DNA of 64,000 nt, from contig NKYR01000054.1 in the NCBI GenBank assembly GCA_003184365.1, positions 6,482 to 70,481 of the forward strand. The letters are read 5' to 3'. The notes below the pieces were generated by a model. The model was not told the DNA's origin and made no database searches. It was given only the letters and a program-made list of their open reading frames with translations. This DNA comes from Evernia prunastri (taxonomy: Eukaryota > Ascomycota > Lecanoromycetes > Lecanorales > Parmeliaceae). This document shows, piece by piece, positions 54,190 to 64,000 of this stretch (the first letter of the stretch is position 1; the number at the start of each line of letters is the position of its first letter). A program made the position numbers and the translations under genes.

Positions 54190-54318
54190 GTTTCAGTGTC
54201 CATCATTCTCCTTCGAAACGTGCTGTGACGCCCAGTAGTCTCTATCTTTGAGAGATCATGGGCGTTTTGTCATGGCCGATATTTCTCAAACGAATCTTCA
54301 TCAATTGTGATTTGTATC
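54190..54318. promoter_or_regulatory. Very short bidirectional promoter (129 bp)
   Basis: Two start codons face away from each other across only 129 bp, so promoters and leaders must overlap. No TATA box is visible. Confidence 0.45.
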
Positions 54319-56941
54319 ATGATATCTGCTACCAATAAGCCCCACTCTACAGAGTAAGTACTCAAAGCTGACTAATCTTCGGGCCGCCCTCTGTTTGCAA
54401 ATGGCAATTGGACCGTTGCTCTCCCACAACAAGTCCAACATGTGACTGCTACTGCATACGTGCAGGTCTCTTCGAGCAGCTCGTCCTTAGTATGCAGGAA
54501 TGCGGCCAATCCCGGAGACAAAGTAAGTATTTGAGCTTGAGCACTTGAGACAAGCAGCTGATATAGCACAAGGACTCGATGGGAAGAAACTCTCGCCAAC
54601 AATGCCAGCTTATCAGACCTTCGGACAGCGATAAAAGATGGGGGCTCGAACTCCCCTTGCGTCGTTGGGCTTCGGTCAATATGCTGGAAGGCAAGAAAAT
54701 CCTGGATACTCAAAATAAGGGCTCGACTGACAATACGGTGATTACAGACGTTCCTTCTCTTCAAGAGCCTTGGAACGTCAACTTGGGCCAAAACGCTTTC
54801 CGACTCCAGGGGTGCATATATTTCTCTCAGAGAACATTTCCTCAAGAACATTGAGAACCCTGATGATCTATCGGCCGAAGATCCTTTGACGGACACCGAG
54901 ACGGTAAGCCATGCCGTCCTTCAGCTCTGCGATCCATAGCAACGACGCCAACGAAGTCGTCCGACCTCTCACTAAGACCTTGAAAGTCTCCTTGGAATAC
55001 TTTACGCCTAGATGAGGAGCTTCGAGCGGAAATCTTTCAAGATGTGGAGCGATGTATGCCGGAGAACCTGTACTTTCGGGAACCGCACACTCAAAGCATG
55101 CTGCTTGATATTTTATTCATATATTGCAAGCTTAACCGAGATATTGGGTACCGACAGGGCATGCATGAGGTCTTAGCGCCTATTCTTTGGGTTGTCTCAT
55201 GCGATGCTATCGACTCCCAAAGCCTTGGACCGGACCATGCCGACCTCGACGGCCTGACGTTGGCATCTTTAGACAATAGATACGTCGAACACGATGCCTT
55301 CACACTGTTTGCGGCCATCATGCAGACTGTCAAGACATTCTATGAGATGGGCAACAACAGTGAGCCGGCAACGGCTGGATTACTCAACAACTCGCCCATA
55401 GTGGAGCGAAGTAAACGTATACATGAGAATTATCTACATCACGCGGACCCTGAGCTTGCGGAGCATTTGACAGCCATTGAGATTCTCCCGCAGATATTTC
55501 TGATCAGATGGGTCCGACTTCTGTTTGGGAGAGAATTTCCCTTTGAAGACGTTCTTGCTTTTTGGGATATATTGTTCGCTGAAGACCCAGCACTGGATTT
55601 GGTAGATCTGATCTCTGTGAGCATGCTTTTGCGTATACGGTGGCAGCGTAGGTTCTCCCCGAGGCAGACTATGTAGATCATTGACTGACTATTCCAGTCC
55701 TTGAATCAGACTATTCTGCAGCGTTGACACTACTGCTACGATATCCAGTTCCAACAGCTCCCTATGGACCGTCTACATTTGTTGCAGATGCTCTGTATCT
55801 GCGCGATAACCTCCTGCTTGACGGAGGTGATCACATCATCTCTAAGTACTCCAGGAGGGCACCTGAGACTACAGTGACACGCAAGCTTCCGAAGAAAGTC
55901 AGACGTGCAAGGACTGCGGAGCAGACAGCTGCTCAAAAGACGCTGGCTCCCCAGAAGGCTTTAAGCCCGAGATTATCGCCAGCTAGAATTCTGCAAAATC
56001 AGGGTGGCATCGAAGGCATCATTCACGAAGCGGCCAAGGGTGTTTACAATCAAGGTGAGAGATGGGGAGTGGCTAAAGCTTTGCGTGGCGCTGTGCAAGG
56101 CCTCCAGTCCGGCAACAACTCGCCTAAACGATTACCGGAGAAGTCTCGATGGTCCCTTGACAGTGGCAAAATTGTTTCTGACAATCCAAAGGAATTGATT
56201 GCAAAGATTCATTCGTTGGAAGAACGCAACAAATCCTTAGCAAAGTTGTTAGAGAAGGCGATGGAGGAGCTGTGGACTCAGCAGAGAGACATGAACCCGA
56301 ACCCAACCGAGACGACGGCAGATACACTGAGCTTAGCCATTGCGAAAGTACAATTCGTACAAGTCTATCTCGAAAATCCAACAATGCCACTCCCTTCCGA
56401 GAATCTTTCGCCGGAAGAGAAAAATCACGATGGCCTCGCTGAAAGTGATGCTCGAGTGACTTCATCGAATCTACAACCTCCCACTTATCAGAACCAGAAC
56501 GATGGAGCGAGTGACGACAAGAGTACCAGTGAGGGTATCCACACAGTTGAAACAGATGATTCCTCTGTCAAGCGGGCGGCACCTGCTTCGGCTAAGCCCC
56601 TCCCATCTACACCCGAGGTGGGTAGTCCGTCCAAACGCTCTGAGCTATCATCTTTTTCGAAGCCTCGCCCAGCGCTTGCTCAATCATCTTTCTCCTGGAT
56701 GCTAGGTGAAGATCAGCACAAGTCGGGCTTCATCTCGGCGTCTCCATTCTCATCGGAGAGGTCAGACGGGCGACGGAAAGGAGTGCAGCTGTTTGGAGAT
56801 GAGAAGCGGCAAGGCAGGCGGAACGGGAGAGTCTCCAAAGTTAATGGCAACGGCGATGACAGTGATGATGAGGATAATGACCATGGGGACGGTGGAGATG
56901 TCTTTAGCATGGGAAGCCTCAAGGGCGAGAGGCTGAAGTAG
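54319..56941 (+). CDS. TBC-domain Rab GTPase-activating protein (TBC1D5-like)
   Basis: It accelerates GTP hydrolysis by a Rab protein. Exons are 54319-54353, 54573-54690, 54748-54903, 54987-55647 and 55698-56941, giving 737 aa in frame. The TBC domain runs from about WEETLANNASLSDLRTAIKD to the LESDYSAALTLLLRYP region. It has GLRSICWK, SPWNTLRLDEELR, the arginine finger in IFQDVERC and the glutamine finger in GYRQGMHEVLAPILW, both residues needed for dual-finger catalysis. The C-terminal half is disordered, with KELIAKIHSLEERNKSLAKL as a probable coiled coil and an acidic end. The second intron (54691-54747) starts with GC after AAG, a probable GC-AG intron. The first exon is inferred from an in-phase ATG and GTAAGT donor. 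Confidence 0.88.
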
Positions 56942-58680
56942 ATTGGCCTCGCTCCCTTTTCTTCCTTGGCGGCCGGTTCGACTACTTGACTTTGAATGAC
57001 CAGACGATAAGCAATTGGGAGAAGGTCTGCTGTCTTCGAAGAGATAGATATAGATAGCATGGCTATATGCCATGTGATGATACTAGATAGAATTCAAGTT
57101 GTCAGATTATGGAAAGGGTTTGGACCCTGGTTGGCAAGGTATAAGGTAGAGTACTATACTCTTTCCGCCAACGCCACGAGGCAGCTGACAGTGGAAGTGG
57201 CTCGAGTGGCTTTATGCTTCTAGAAAACGGACCCTTTCCCGTTGACATTTGATTTGGGAAACGGGTATCGGGACATGTGTGTTGGAATGCTGCCGGTTAG
57301 GATCGGCGAGCTTGGTGACTATTGACCTTAAAAGTAAGGTAAGCATTTGGGATTCATGCAGATGATCCCAAATGTTGTCCTGCATTATCGCCGCTTGATA
57401 AGGGTTCCCGGGCAGAATAACCATGTGCTTATATGGAGCACTGGGAGCAGAGAACAGATGGAGGAAACAATTTGATATTTTAGTAGCAGCGATAAGCATT
57501 ATTATTATTATTATTTTATATTTTGTATTTTGTATTTTGTTGTTGAGGAATCCGAAGCCAAGCGTTGAACGATAAAAGGTAAGGTAAGGTAAGGTAAGGT
57601 AAGACCGAGATGTTCCTATCGTGTGGGGCACTACTGAAAGATGACAGCGGTGATTTTACGCATGGGGATGGGGGTAGCTTTTTTGTCCACCTGAGAGACT
57701 AAGGGATGATTACAACATATTACTAGGCACTTTGTGAATAACGAAGCCTGCACACGGAGGACAGGGAAAGATTCATCTATATATATGTATTGAATGCGGA
57801 AAAGATAAAAAGATACCTAGTAGGATAATTTGATTATTGTTTTCATTCTTATAATTCTTGATATTCTCATCGTATCATCGTCGCACAAGGGGTGTAAACC
57901 GGCGATACTCTGTAGAGGATTATTTTTAAAGTAAAGGTAAGGTAGGTAAGGTAGGAGCTAATCCCGCTGAATTTTACGGAGCACTTTAGGGCCATTTATT
58001 CTTTAGTAGGTACTTTAGTACCTTAGTATTAGAGTCATGGTCCGTTCCTCTCCACGTTGCAGCTCCATTGGATTCGCGACCGACAATTAATTAATCAGTC
58101 ATCCCCATTAAACATTTCCCCATCTCACAACCTTCATAGCTTCTCACTTTAACAACAAGCAGTCCCTACCTGCATTCACAGGTACCTACTACTAAAACAA
58201 TAAAAACAACAACATACCTACCTATCTGCACTTACCCCCGCTTTCAACTTCATCATCATCCTTTTCTTCCCACCTTCATCTTCATCTTTCATCTTCATCA
58301 ATCTTGCTTCAACCAACACCCTCAGCTGTCACAAACGATCCGCTCGCCATTCGCATTCAAAGCTCCACTTTGCCTTCGCGCATCTTCGGCCGAGCTTACA
58401 TTATCAATCACCGCAGTACCACACAACATAACACAACGCAATAAGCACGTCTTATTGTCACCTGACCTGACTTCTATTCCCTGGAGGACCTTGGTTGTAT
58501 CTTGTGAGTAAGTAATCAATATCTTCCGATATCGCTCGTCATTGCACCGCCATTCATCATATTCATCCCGAGTCACCTCTGCTCATCACACCATCCGCCC
58601 TTCTCCATCATCATCAACCAAAGCTGATTCACACGCGTTCCATCAATCAGAGATACAAACAACCCAAACTCATCAACGAC
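56942..58680. other. Intergenic region with short repeats; promoter of stb3
   Basis: It includes a TTA/TTATT run at about 57497-57540, GGTAAGGTAAGG pentamers at about 57578-57603 and again near 57930, and from about 58080 a C/A/T-rich, G-poor stretch with many CATCATC and CTTCATC runs, typical of a long fungal 5' leader. The minus-strand frame at 57212-57631 consists largely of repeat translation. Confidence 0.5.
57497..57603. repeat. ATT trinucleotide and AAGGT pentanucleotide microsatellites
   Basis: A short ATT run at about 57497-57516 is followed by TTTTGTATTTTG repeats. A run of five AAGGT units lies at about 57578-57602, and a looser run of the same motif near 57930-57950. Confidence 0.85.
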
Positions 58681-59913
58681 ATGGCTCCTACCAGCACCAA
58701 TACCAACTCTAGCATCGCTTTGGCCTTGGCTGGAATGACGGAGTCCGTCAATATCCTCAAGCCCCGCGACAACTTTTGGGCCGGCAAGGACACCTTCGCT
58801 ACCGTCGCCGCCAGATCTTTGCCGCTCAAGAAACACAACGCCGGTCTCCCCACTCCTCCCAACTCCATCTCCCCTTCCCTTCCTCCCCAGGCCTACAAGG
58901 GCCGCGCTTCCACCGGTCCTCTCACTCCGCCCGCTCCGGCCCACGTGGACTCCGACATCGATCTGGAAGATGCTGTCGAGCACGCCAAGGCCCAAGACAC
59001 CCCGCAACGCGGTCTCACAGCCCGCGGTCTCAGCAAACTGAATGACTTGGATGCCGCTGGAGCGATCACTCCGGGTCTACTTGCCAAGCACCACCTCCCG
59101 GGTATCCTCCTCGAAAACGGTCCTCTTGCCATCCGTCACGTCATGGGCTACTTGACCACCTCCGTCCCCGGCTTCTCTGGTATCCCTCCCGCGAAAGCAA
59201 GGAGACTGGTAGTGGGAGCTCTCGAAGGCCGTGGCAACGACGGCCAACAGGGTGGTATCGACGGGAATGTGATGTTTGAGAAAGTCGGGTGGGGTAGATG
59301 GGATGCTCGGAGACGAGGACAGCCCTCCCGTGAAGCTCGGGAAGCGCGACAACACCAGACACCATACCCCGAAGGCAGTCTCCGCATACCGGTCACCAGC
59401 ACGCGGCAAGACCGGACGCGAGATCAGACTTTTGCAACCTCTTATGATGCGGAGAGGGAGTATGACACCCCGATGGAAGACATCAGCGTGCTTGAACATG
59501 AAGCAGACAAGATGTCCCTCGACGGCTTGTACGACACTAGCTCCTCTTTTTCTCCTCCGAAAACAAGGCAGATACCAGACTACGACCTCGGCGACGTCAC
59601 GGACGAGGAAGACTGGGCCTCGATCGGCGCCGCTGCCTTACGGCAAGGCTCATACCCGTTAAGCGGCGGACTGATCCCTACGAATCACCAACGATACGCT
59701 CAACGGCCCAATCCGAAGAGCAGAGGCAGAGGAGCAGCCGGACGTCCACCGGCTACAACGGCGAAAAGTGTGCCGACCACCAACAGACTAATGTATAATA
59801 ATAAGCAGCAGCAAGCTGCCCATGCGTTGATGGGATTCTCGCCTATGCTGGAAGGCAGCGACGCCCAGGACAGGGAGGCCGTGGAGGCGTTACTGAAACT
59901 CAGCAGTGTGTGA
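58681..59913 (+). CDS. stb3: Stb3-family Sin3-binding transcriptional regulator
   Basis: In yeast, Stb3 binds ribosomal-RNA-processing-element promoters, recruits the Sin3/Rpd3 deacetylase and is relieved by TORC1/Sch9 signalling. A single exon of 410 aa. The Stb3 domain (PF10330) is at about residues 110-215: ITPGLLAKHHLPGILLENGP, LAIRHVMGYLTTSVPGFSG, IPPAKARRLVVGALEGRG and VMFEKVGWGRWDAR. The N-terminal part has ESVNILKPRDNFWAGKDTF and a PTPPNS motif. The C-terminal part is polar, with an acidic GDVTDEEDWASIGAAALRQG motif and a final segment ending EAVEALLKLSSV. Length and order fit filamentous-fungal Stb3. The ATG is preceded by AACGAC, an acceptable context. Confidence 0.9.
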   Translation: MAPTSTNTNSSIALALAGMTESVNILKPRDNFWAGKDTFATVAARSLPLKKHNAGLPTPPNSISPSLPPQAYKGRASTGPLTPPAPAHVDSDIDLEDAVEHAKAQDTPQRGLTARGLSKLNDLDAAGAITPGLLAKHHLPGILLENGPLAIRHVMGYLTTSVPGFSGIPPAKARRLVVGALEGRGNDGQQGGIDGNVMFEKVGWGRWDARRRGQPSREAREARQHQTPYPEGSLRIPVTSTRQDRTRDQTFATSYDAEREYDTPMEDISVLEHEADKMSLDGLYDTSSSFSPPKTRQIPDYDLGDVTDEEDWASIGAAALRQGSYPLSGGLIPTNHQRYAQRPNPKSRGRGAAGRPPATTAKSVPTTNRLMYNNKQQQAAHALMGFSPMLEGSDAQDREAVEALLKLSSV

Positions 59914-61015
59914 TCAAATGGGATTCTGGCGTTTGTAACCTGGACTGGGACCTGGGAGGGGGGGGGACGGGATATGGATGGGATATGGGTGTGACGCGGA
60001 CTTTGAGCACGCACGACTGTTGAAATTACATACGTCGGTTGTCGTTTCAGCTCGGTCGGTCGGTCGGTCGTTGGGTTCTTCTTCTTGGTTTGGGCCTCTG
60101 ATCTATTTAATAATGTGTGCCCTTGCCGTCGCGGGGTGGGTTATGTGTCTTTTTTCAAAGTACTGTTTATCGCCACGGAATACCCCCACGACTCTTACAT
60201 CTCTACTCCCTAGTAAATAACTTTCACCGTTAACAATTTCAACATAGCCAGCAAAAGAATTGCGGCTGTTGTATATATATACATTTTTATCTTTTATCAA
60301 AGAAAGAGAAACAACTTTTGAAAATGAGCGCCAGAAAACGTTTTATTCACACCTGATCATATCTCGGTGCGGATCGACTGCCTTTCCTTTTCGATTGCAA
60401 TGATGTACATACATACATGGATGGACTTGGGCTAGTGATGAAGTGGCGCTGTGGAGGAGAGTAGAGGGGGAAGGTGAAGTGGAGTGGAGGGGTGTGGAAG
60501 GGTTCAGAGGGTTGGTGGGTAGAGGAGAGGACGGACTGGGATGGGATGAGAAATGAGACGGGGGAAAATGAGATGGGAATTGAAGGGGGATGCGGAAACG
60601 GGATGCGGAAATTGGGGGGGGAAGACGTAGAAATGACAACGGCGGCGAATGGTGACAATGGGGAGTTGGTTATGAATGGTTGAGGAAGAAGGATGGGATG
60701 GGATTTATATATGTGTACGAAGAAGTGCTCCAGCTTGGTGATGATGGGGCCCGTTCCCACTCCCACTCAACACCGTAGACGCCGACCGAGTATGACGTCC
60801 ATGATGATAACACCCACAAGCAAGCAAACTCTGGAACCGATGTCGGTAGGAACACCAATTTCCCACGGGGCCCCGAATCGCATCTGCTTCTGCATGACGA
60901 CGCCGGGCCAAAATAACGGCGCTTACAGGAGAATGTTGTTTTGTTTTTGATCCAGGCGGATGGACAGGGTTTGGCGTTTTGAAATTGATCGTTGATTTGT
61001 CGATGGTAAGGCATG
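59914..61015. other. Intergenic region
   Basis: It contains a G run at 59956-59967, a TCGG repeat at about 60053-60069, and a purine-rich GGAGAGTAGAGG-type stretch at 60450-60640 whose opposite strand gives Ser/Pro-rich shadow frames. Nothing else is supported. Confidence 0.5.
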
Positions 61016-61209
61016 TTAGTGTTCGAATATATGCTGCGCAGAGTAAATAGTGGTTCGGTAGATGATCGTGCTGATGATGATTGCTCCGAGAGCGATTGGG
61101 ATGGAGTGTGAGAATAGGATTTTGTTAGCCACAATGGCGGCAGCAACGGCTGGCGGGATTATGTCCACACGTACGGGCTTTGAAGGGACGACTCGAGGGG
61201 AGGAGATGT
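61016..61209 (-). CDS. Small single-span membrane protein (start exon unresolved)
   Basis: A frame ending in TAA at 61016 encodes ISSPRVVPSKPVRVDIIPP, then AVAAAIVANKILFSHSIPIA, LGAIIISTIIYRTTIYS and AQHIFEH at the end. This is a compact basic segment, one strongly hydrophobic span and a short polar tail, as in small organellar membrane subunits. The frame stays open leftward to about 61375 with no ATG, so the start must come from an upstream exon. TAG acceptors at 61210 and about 61376 are candidates; I set the right edge at the first. I recognise no named family. Confidence 0.4.
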
Positions 61210-62469
61210 CTATATGATGCTTTCTTTCGACGGAGATGTGCCGTGTATAAACTTCAGTTCGATGTCTGGTGGTTTCCCATGGTGGTAGCTTGCCTGGGGA
61301 AAATCCTTTAGAGAGTGATAAGTAGGACGATCTAGATTCCGAGTTTTTGGAGAAGCACCTTGCATACGCAGCTATCTAATGGAAAACGCCCTTGCACAGT
61401 GGTATACTTCGACGGAGATAGGTCCTTGGCAAGGTTGCATCCGAATAAGAGGTCTTTGCGCCGAGGCGGCTTCGTGGTAGCAGAGCCCACGTCGAGAGTA
61501 GATTTCTTGGGTAGCAACGATTAATATCCACTCCGACAAGAGACCAGTTTTATTTCTCGAATATGCAACAAAATGAAACAACCAGCAGATATGAAAACCA
61601 CTGGACCCCCAGCTGCAGGCCGCAGGCCGATCTACTAGATAGAAGGATTGTTGCTTCAAAAGGCTAGCGAGAATGTAGATATCGCAAAGAAGAGCGGAGA
61701 CGAGGACTCTCGGAAGGAAGTACTCTTGAGGTAAGAGATGCGATGACCAGTCTAACTACCTTAGACCAAAAGAGCAGACGTCTAGTCTAGACTGTCTACG
61801 CGTCGTTAGACGGTCAGACAGTACAACGCTAGAAAAGCGCCTCATGTGTTTGAAATGGATGGATGAGGGCCGATTCGAGGACTGCTCCTGTGGTATGTGG
61901 TTTTGTAGGAGAAGGATTAGAGAAAAGAGACCAGGACTTATCTACGTACAAGCCCCTGGCAACGTCGGTCCGTTTCGCCAGCATGGTCAACGACCTGGAA
62001 TTTGCTGTCCCAGCCTCCCACGAGATGAAGATCCCTAGGTACCTAGACGACCCCTGTGAGCTCTGGTAGCCCCTAGCGTCCGGGCGGAACCTCCCTTCCT
62101 GTAGGTCAATCCTCGGTGAAACCTTAGTGAAGCTCAAACCCAAATGATTTTGAGAATGAACTGCGATACCCAAAACTGAACCACCTCCTGAGACGTCTGC
62201 AGATTTACAGAAATCTAGGCTTCTTGCATTGTCACTGTCCATGCACGGACAAGAGGGCATGGAATATTCAAGACTCCGACGGCGTCCAAATGTACCTAGA
62301 AGTCATGACTTTGATACCTGTCTACAATCTCTCCTGAAGCACCGAAAGCACTCCTAATATCTGGCCCAATTGTACCTTGGTTGCCCCACTTTTCACCAAT
62401 GGTAGATAACGTAACACATATCGCACCAAAGTCACGAAGCCACGGTGCCATAATCAGGCACTGCGAATT
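61210..62469. other. Intergenic region, possible start exon of the small membrane protein
   Basis: Frame continuation to about 61375 is described in the previous entry. A minus-strand frame of 143 codons at 61829-62260 (starting MPSCPCMDSDNARSLDFC) has fairly balanced composition but no recognisable feature, and I leave it unsupported. Confidence 0.35.
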
Positions 62470-64000
62470 TTACAGGAAGCCCAATTCATCGTCCGTATCG
62501 TGGGCAAAAGCCTCGGTATCCAAGCGATGCCTTTTCGTTGGCGGCATATCCAAGTTAGAGCCTTCAACGACTTCATTGTCACGCTTTTGGCCAGAAACTT
62601 TTCTTTTAACATCACTACGTAAGTTTGGTATCTCTCGCAGCGCAACAAACTCCTCTTGTGAAGATTCTGGTGTGGAGAGTTCATCAAGGTCGTTCACAGC
62701 GACCGCTTTTGAAAGGAATAGCGGGCAAGCAACTTTGCGAGGATGTGGCGATACCCTAATGAAAAGGAGCTTCTCCGATGAATTGCGATAGCTTCCTTTT
62801 ACGCTACCCTGGTGAGAAGCAACTTTTCGCCCTTCATGTCTGCCTTTTGGCCGAGGTAGCCGCGGGTTTTCGGATTGAGGATGCAATGTATGCACTAGCG
62901 CCAACTTTGGTGCCTCCCTGAAGCTGTCCTCGTGATTGACATCTTTCATGGTGTTAAGTCGTTGCAGTGCCAAAGCTGGAGTCTTCGCGATCCATTCGCA
63001 TATCCCCTCCTCCCACTTATATCCACTTTTGTTTCGCATGACAGTCCGAGCCTCGGTTTTATTTACGACAACTTTAGGTGAATCGTCGTCGACCGTTCGT
63101 GTTATTGCACCCTCCATGTCTAAAGCCCAGTCCAGATGTTTGGGCTGACCCGTATCTTCCGAGAATGAAAATGCTGCAGCGCGAGCAATCCCGTTGCAGA
63201 ATATTCGGATTGGCTTATCGTAGGCATTCGAAGTGGCGATAGAGATCAGGTTTTGGACCATGACCTGTATAAAGCTGAAGCCATCACCTGATTCTGCTTC
63301 ATCACAACATCGTGCAACTTCGGCAAGAAATGAGCCCGCGCAGCCCAACCATTCATTGCTAGATGGAAGGCTGGCCAGTGTAGCCAGGTCGAGTACCTCG
63401 TTTGGAGAGATCTTTGTGCCAACTTTCCTGGTCGCGACCAAGACTAGTCCTGCTGAGAGTAGAGGCAGACGTAAGGACTTTGTTGGTACAGAGTGGATGG
63501 GATTGGCATTAGAGATGACGTTAGCTAATTCAACATATTGACGTATTTCTAATCCCATATCTCGCGTTAGTGCCATGCTCAAAAGGTCGGCTTGACTTGG
63601 CTCTCTCCTCGGCTTGGGCGATCGAAGAACGTTGATAGCAGAAAGAACTGCCAAGATGTTTGAGAAAGTGGACTGTAATGCATTCTCTATGTCGTCGGAT
63701 TGGGCACCAGCTTCTCTCGATCCAAATGGCCGACCCTCCACACCGATTTCCATTGCTTGTCCGGACTTCTGGGATCTGAGGGTCGGATGAAGAGTGGTGG
63801 ATTCGTAGGCGCGGAGCCTCAGATCATGAACTTGAGGGCTCGCTTTCGCATTCAATACCCATCGCTTGTATGATCTTGAAACCGCAGTCTGAAGGAGCAA
63901 GGCGGCGGATGGAGCATGGTCGTCTTGCTGTGTAATTGAACGGAGCACACCATTCCAACATTCGATCATGGCTTTACTCGATATCCAGTCCACTGGGAGT
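62470..64000 (-). CDS. Large fungal protein of unknown function, 5' end off window
   Basis: The frame is open from the right edge to a TAA at 62470 (at least 507 codons). The part near the edge looks helical and repeat-like (ALLLQTAVSRSYKRWVLNAK, LGCAGSFLAEVARCCDEAES, VMVQNLISIATSNAYDKPIR), possibly alpha-solenoid. After YKWEEGICEWIAKTPALALQ the chain becomes basic and disordered (RLPRPKGRHEGRKVASHQGS). It has a likely nuclear localisation signal (PPTKRHRLD) and an acidic C-terminus (DTDDELGFL). A nuclear role is inferred from the tail. No domain family was recognised. Confidence 0.75.
   Translation of the reverse strand, partial: LPVDWISSKAMIECWNGVLRSITQQDDHAPSAALLLQTAVSRSYKRWVLNAKASPQVHDLRLRAYESTTLHPTLRSQKSGQAMEIGVEGRPFGSREAGAQSDDIENALQSTFSNILAVLSAINVLRSPKPRREPSQADLLSMALTRDMGLEIRQYVELANVISNANPIHSVPTKSLRLPLLSAGLVLVATRKVGTKISPNEVLDLATLASLPSSNEWLGCAGSFLAEVARCCDEAESGDGFSFIQVMVQNLISIATSNAYDKPIRIFCNGIARAAAFSFSEDTGQPKHLDWALDMEGAITRTVDDDSPKVVVNKTEARTVMRNKSGYKWEEGICEWIAKTPALALQRLNTMKDVNHEDSFREAPKLALVHTLHPQSENPRLPRPKGRHEGRKVASHQGSVKGSYRNSSEKLLFIRVSPHPRKVACPLFLSKAVAVNDLDELSTPESSQEEFVALREIPNLRSDVKRKVSGQKRDNEVVEGSNLDMPPTKRHRLDTEAFAHDTDDELGFL

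Noticed and set aside
57212..57631. 139-codon minus-strand frame
   Set aside because: It contains translated ATT and AAGGT microsatellites and no recognisable protein feature.
1..64000. tRNA, rRNA or CRISPR loci
   Set aside because: No tRNA B-box-like GGTTCGANTCC with a matching acceptor stem was found by eye, no rRNA sequence, and the tandem repeats lack the regular repeat-spacer layout of CRISPR (and the host is a fungus).

Overview
This window is nuclear DNA from a filamentous ascomycete (Pezizomycotina). The evidence is the many 47-160 bp introns with GT..AG ends and CTGAC/CTAAC-type branch sites, and the fungal protein families present: Zn2Cys6 regulators, DUF2985, DUF3602/Par32-like, UstYa/DUF3328, a CYP52-like P450 and Stb3. 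Class is not resolved; Leotiomycetes or Dothideomycetes would fit. Gene models were assembled by eye from exon-sized reading frames and splice sites. Where an exon sum is given it is a whole number of codons, except for the UstYa-like gene.

Layout. 1-2.3 kb: the left edge holds the N-terminal part of a Helitron transposase on the minus strand, with duplicated blocks and single Ns around it. 2.3-5.8 kb is gene-poor and repetitive. 5.8-18.9 kb is a dense block: a six-exon Zn2Cys6 regulator, an alpha/beta hydrolase whose start codon appears to be split by an intron, Pam18/Tim14, Rlp24, a Par32-like protein, a second Zn2Cys6 regulator and a C2H2 zinc-finger protein. 18.9-26.5 kb is accessory-looking, with reiterated TATA-box modules, a degenerate tandem array and broken coding sequence with no confident gene. 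26.5-34.1 kb holds the mitochondrial m-AAA protease subunit Yta12, a DUF1295 membrane protein and DNA topoisomerase III. 34.1-38.7 kb has no protein gene I can support. It does contain three copies, about 500 bp apart, of a stem-loop element with a cUUCGg tetraloop and changing but still paired stems, which is a candidate structured RNA family. 38.7-45.0 kb: a methyltransferase, a tiny cysteine-rich ORF, a P-loop ATPase, a multi-pass membrane protein and the tRNA-splicing endonuclease subunit Sen15. 46.5-49.4 kb: a CYP52-like P450 facing a UstYa-like oxidase, a pair typical of secondary metabolism. 50.2-64 kb: a DUF2985 membrane protein, a conserved unknown protein, a TBC Rab-GAP, the Sin3-binding protein Stb3, a probable small single-span membrane protein, and a large unknown protein cut by the right edge.

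Most recognised genes are housekeeping: mitochondrial import and proteolysis (Pam18, Yta12), ribosome biogenesis and its control (Rlp24, Stb3), tRNA splicing (Sen15), genome maintenance (Top3) and membrane traffic (TBC). Several share short divergent promoters. The novel-looking material lies in the gene-poor parts: the structured elements at 36.4-37.5 kb, the TATA modules at 19.9-20.8 kb and the array at 22.7-23.7 kb.
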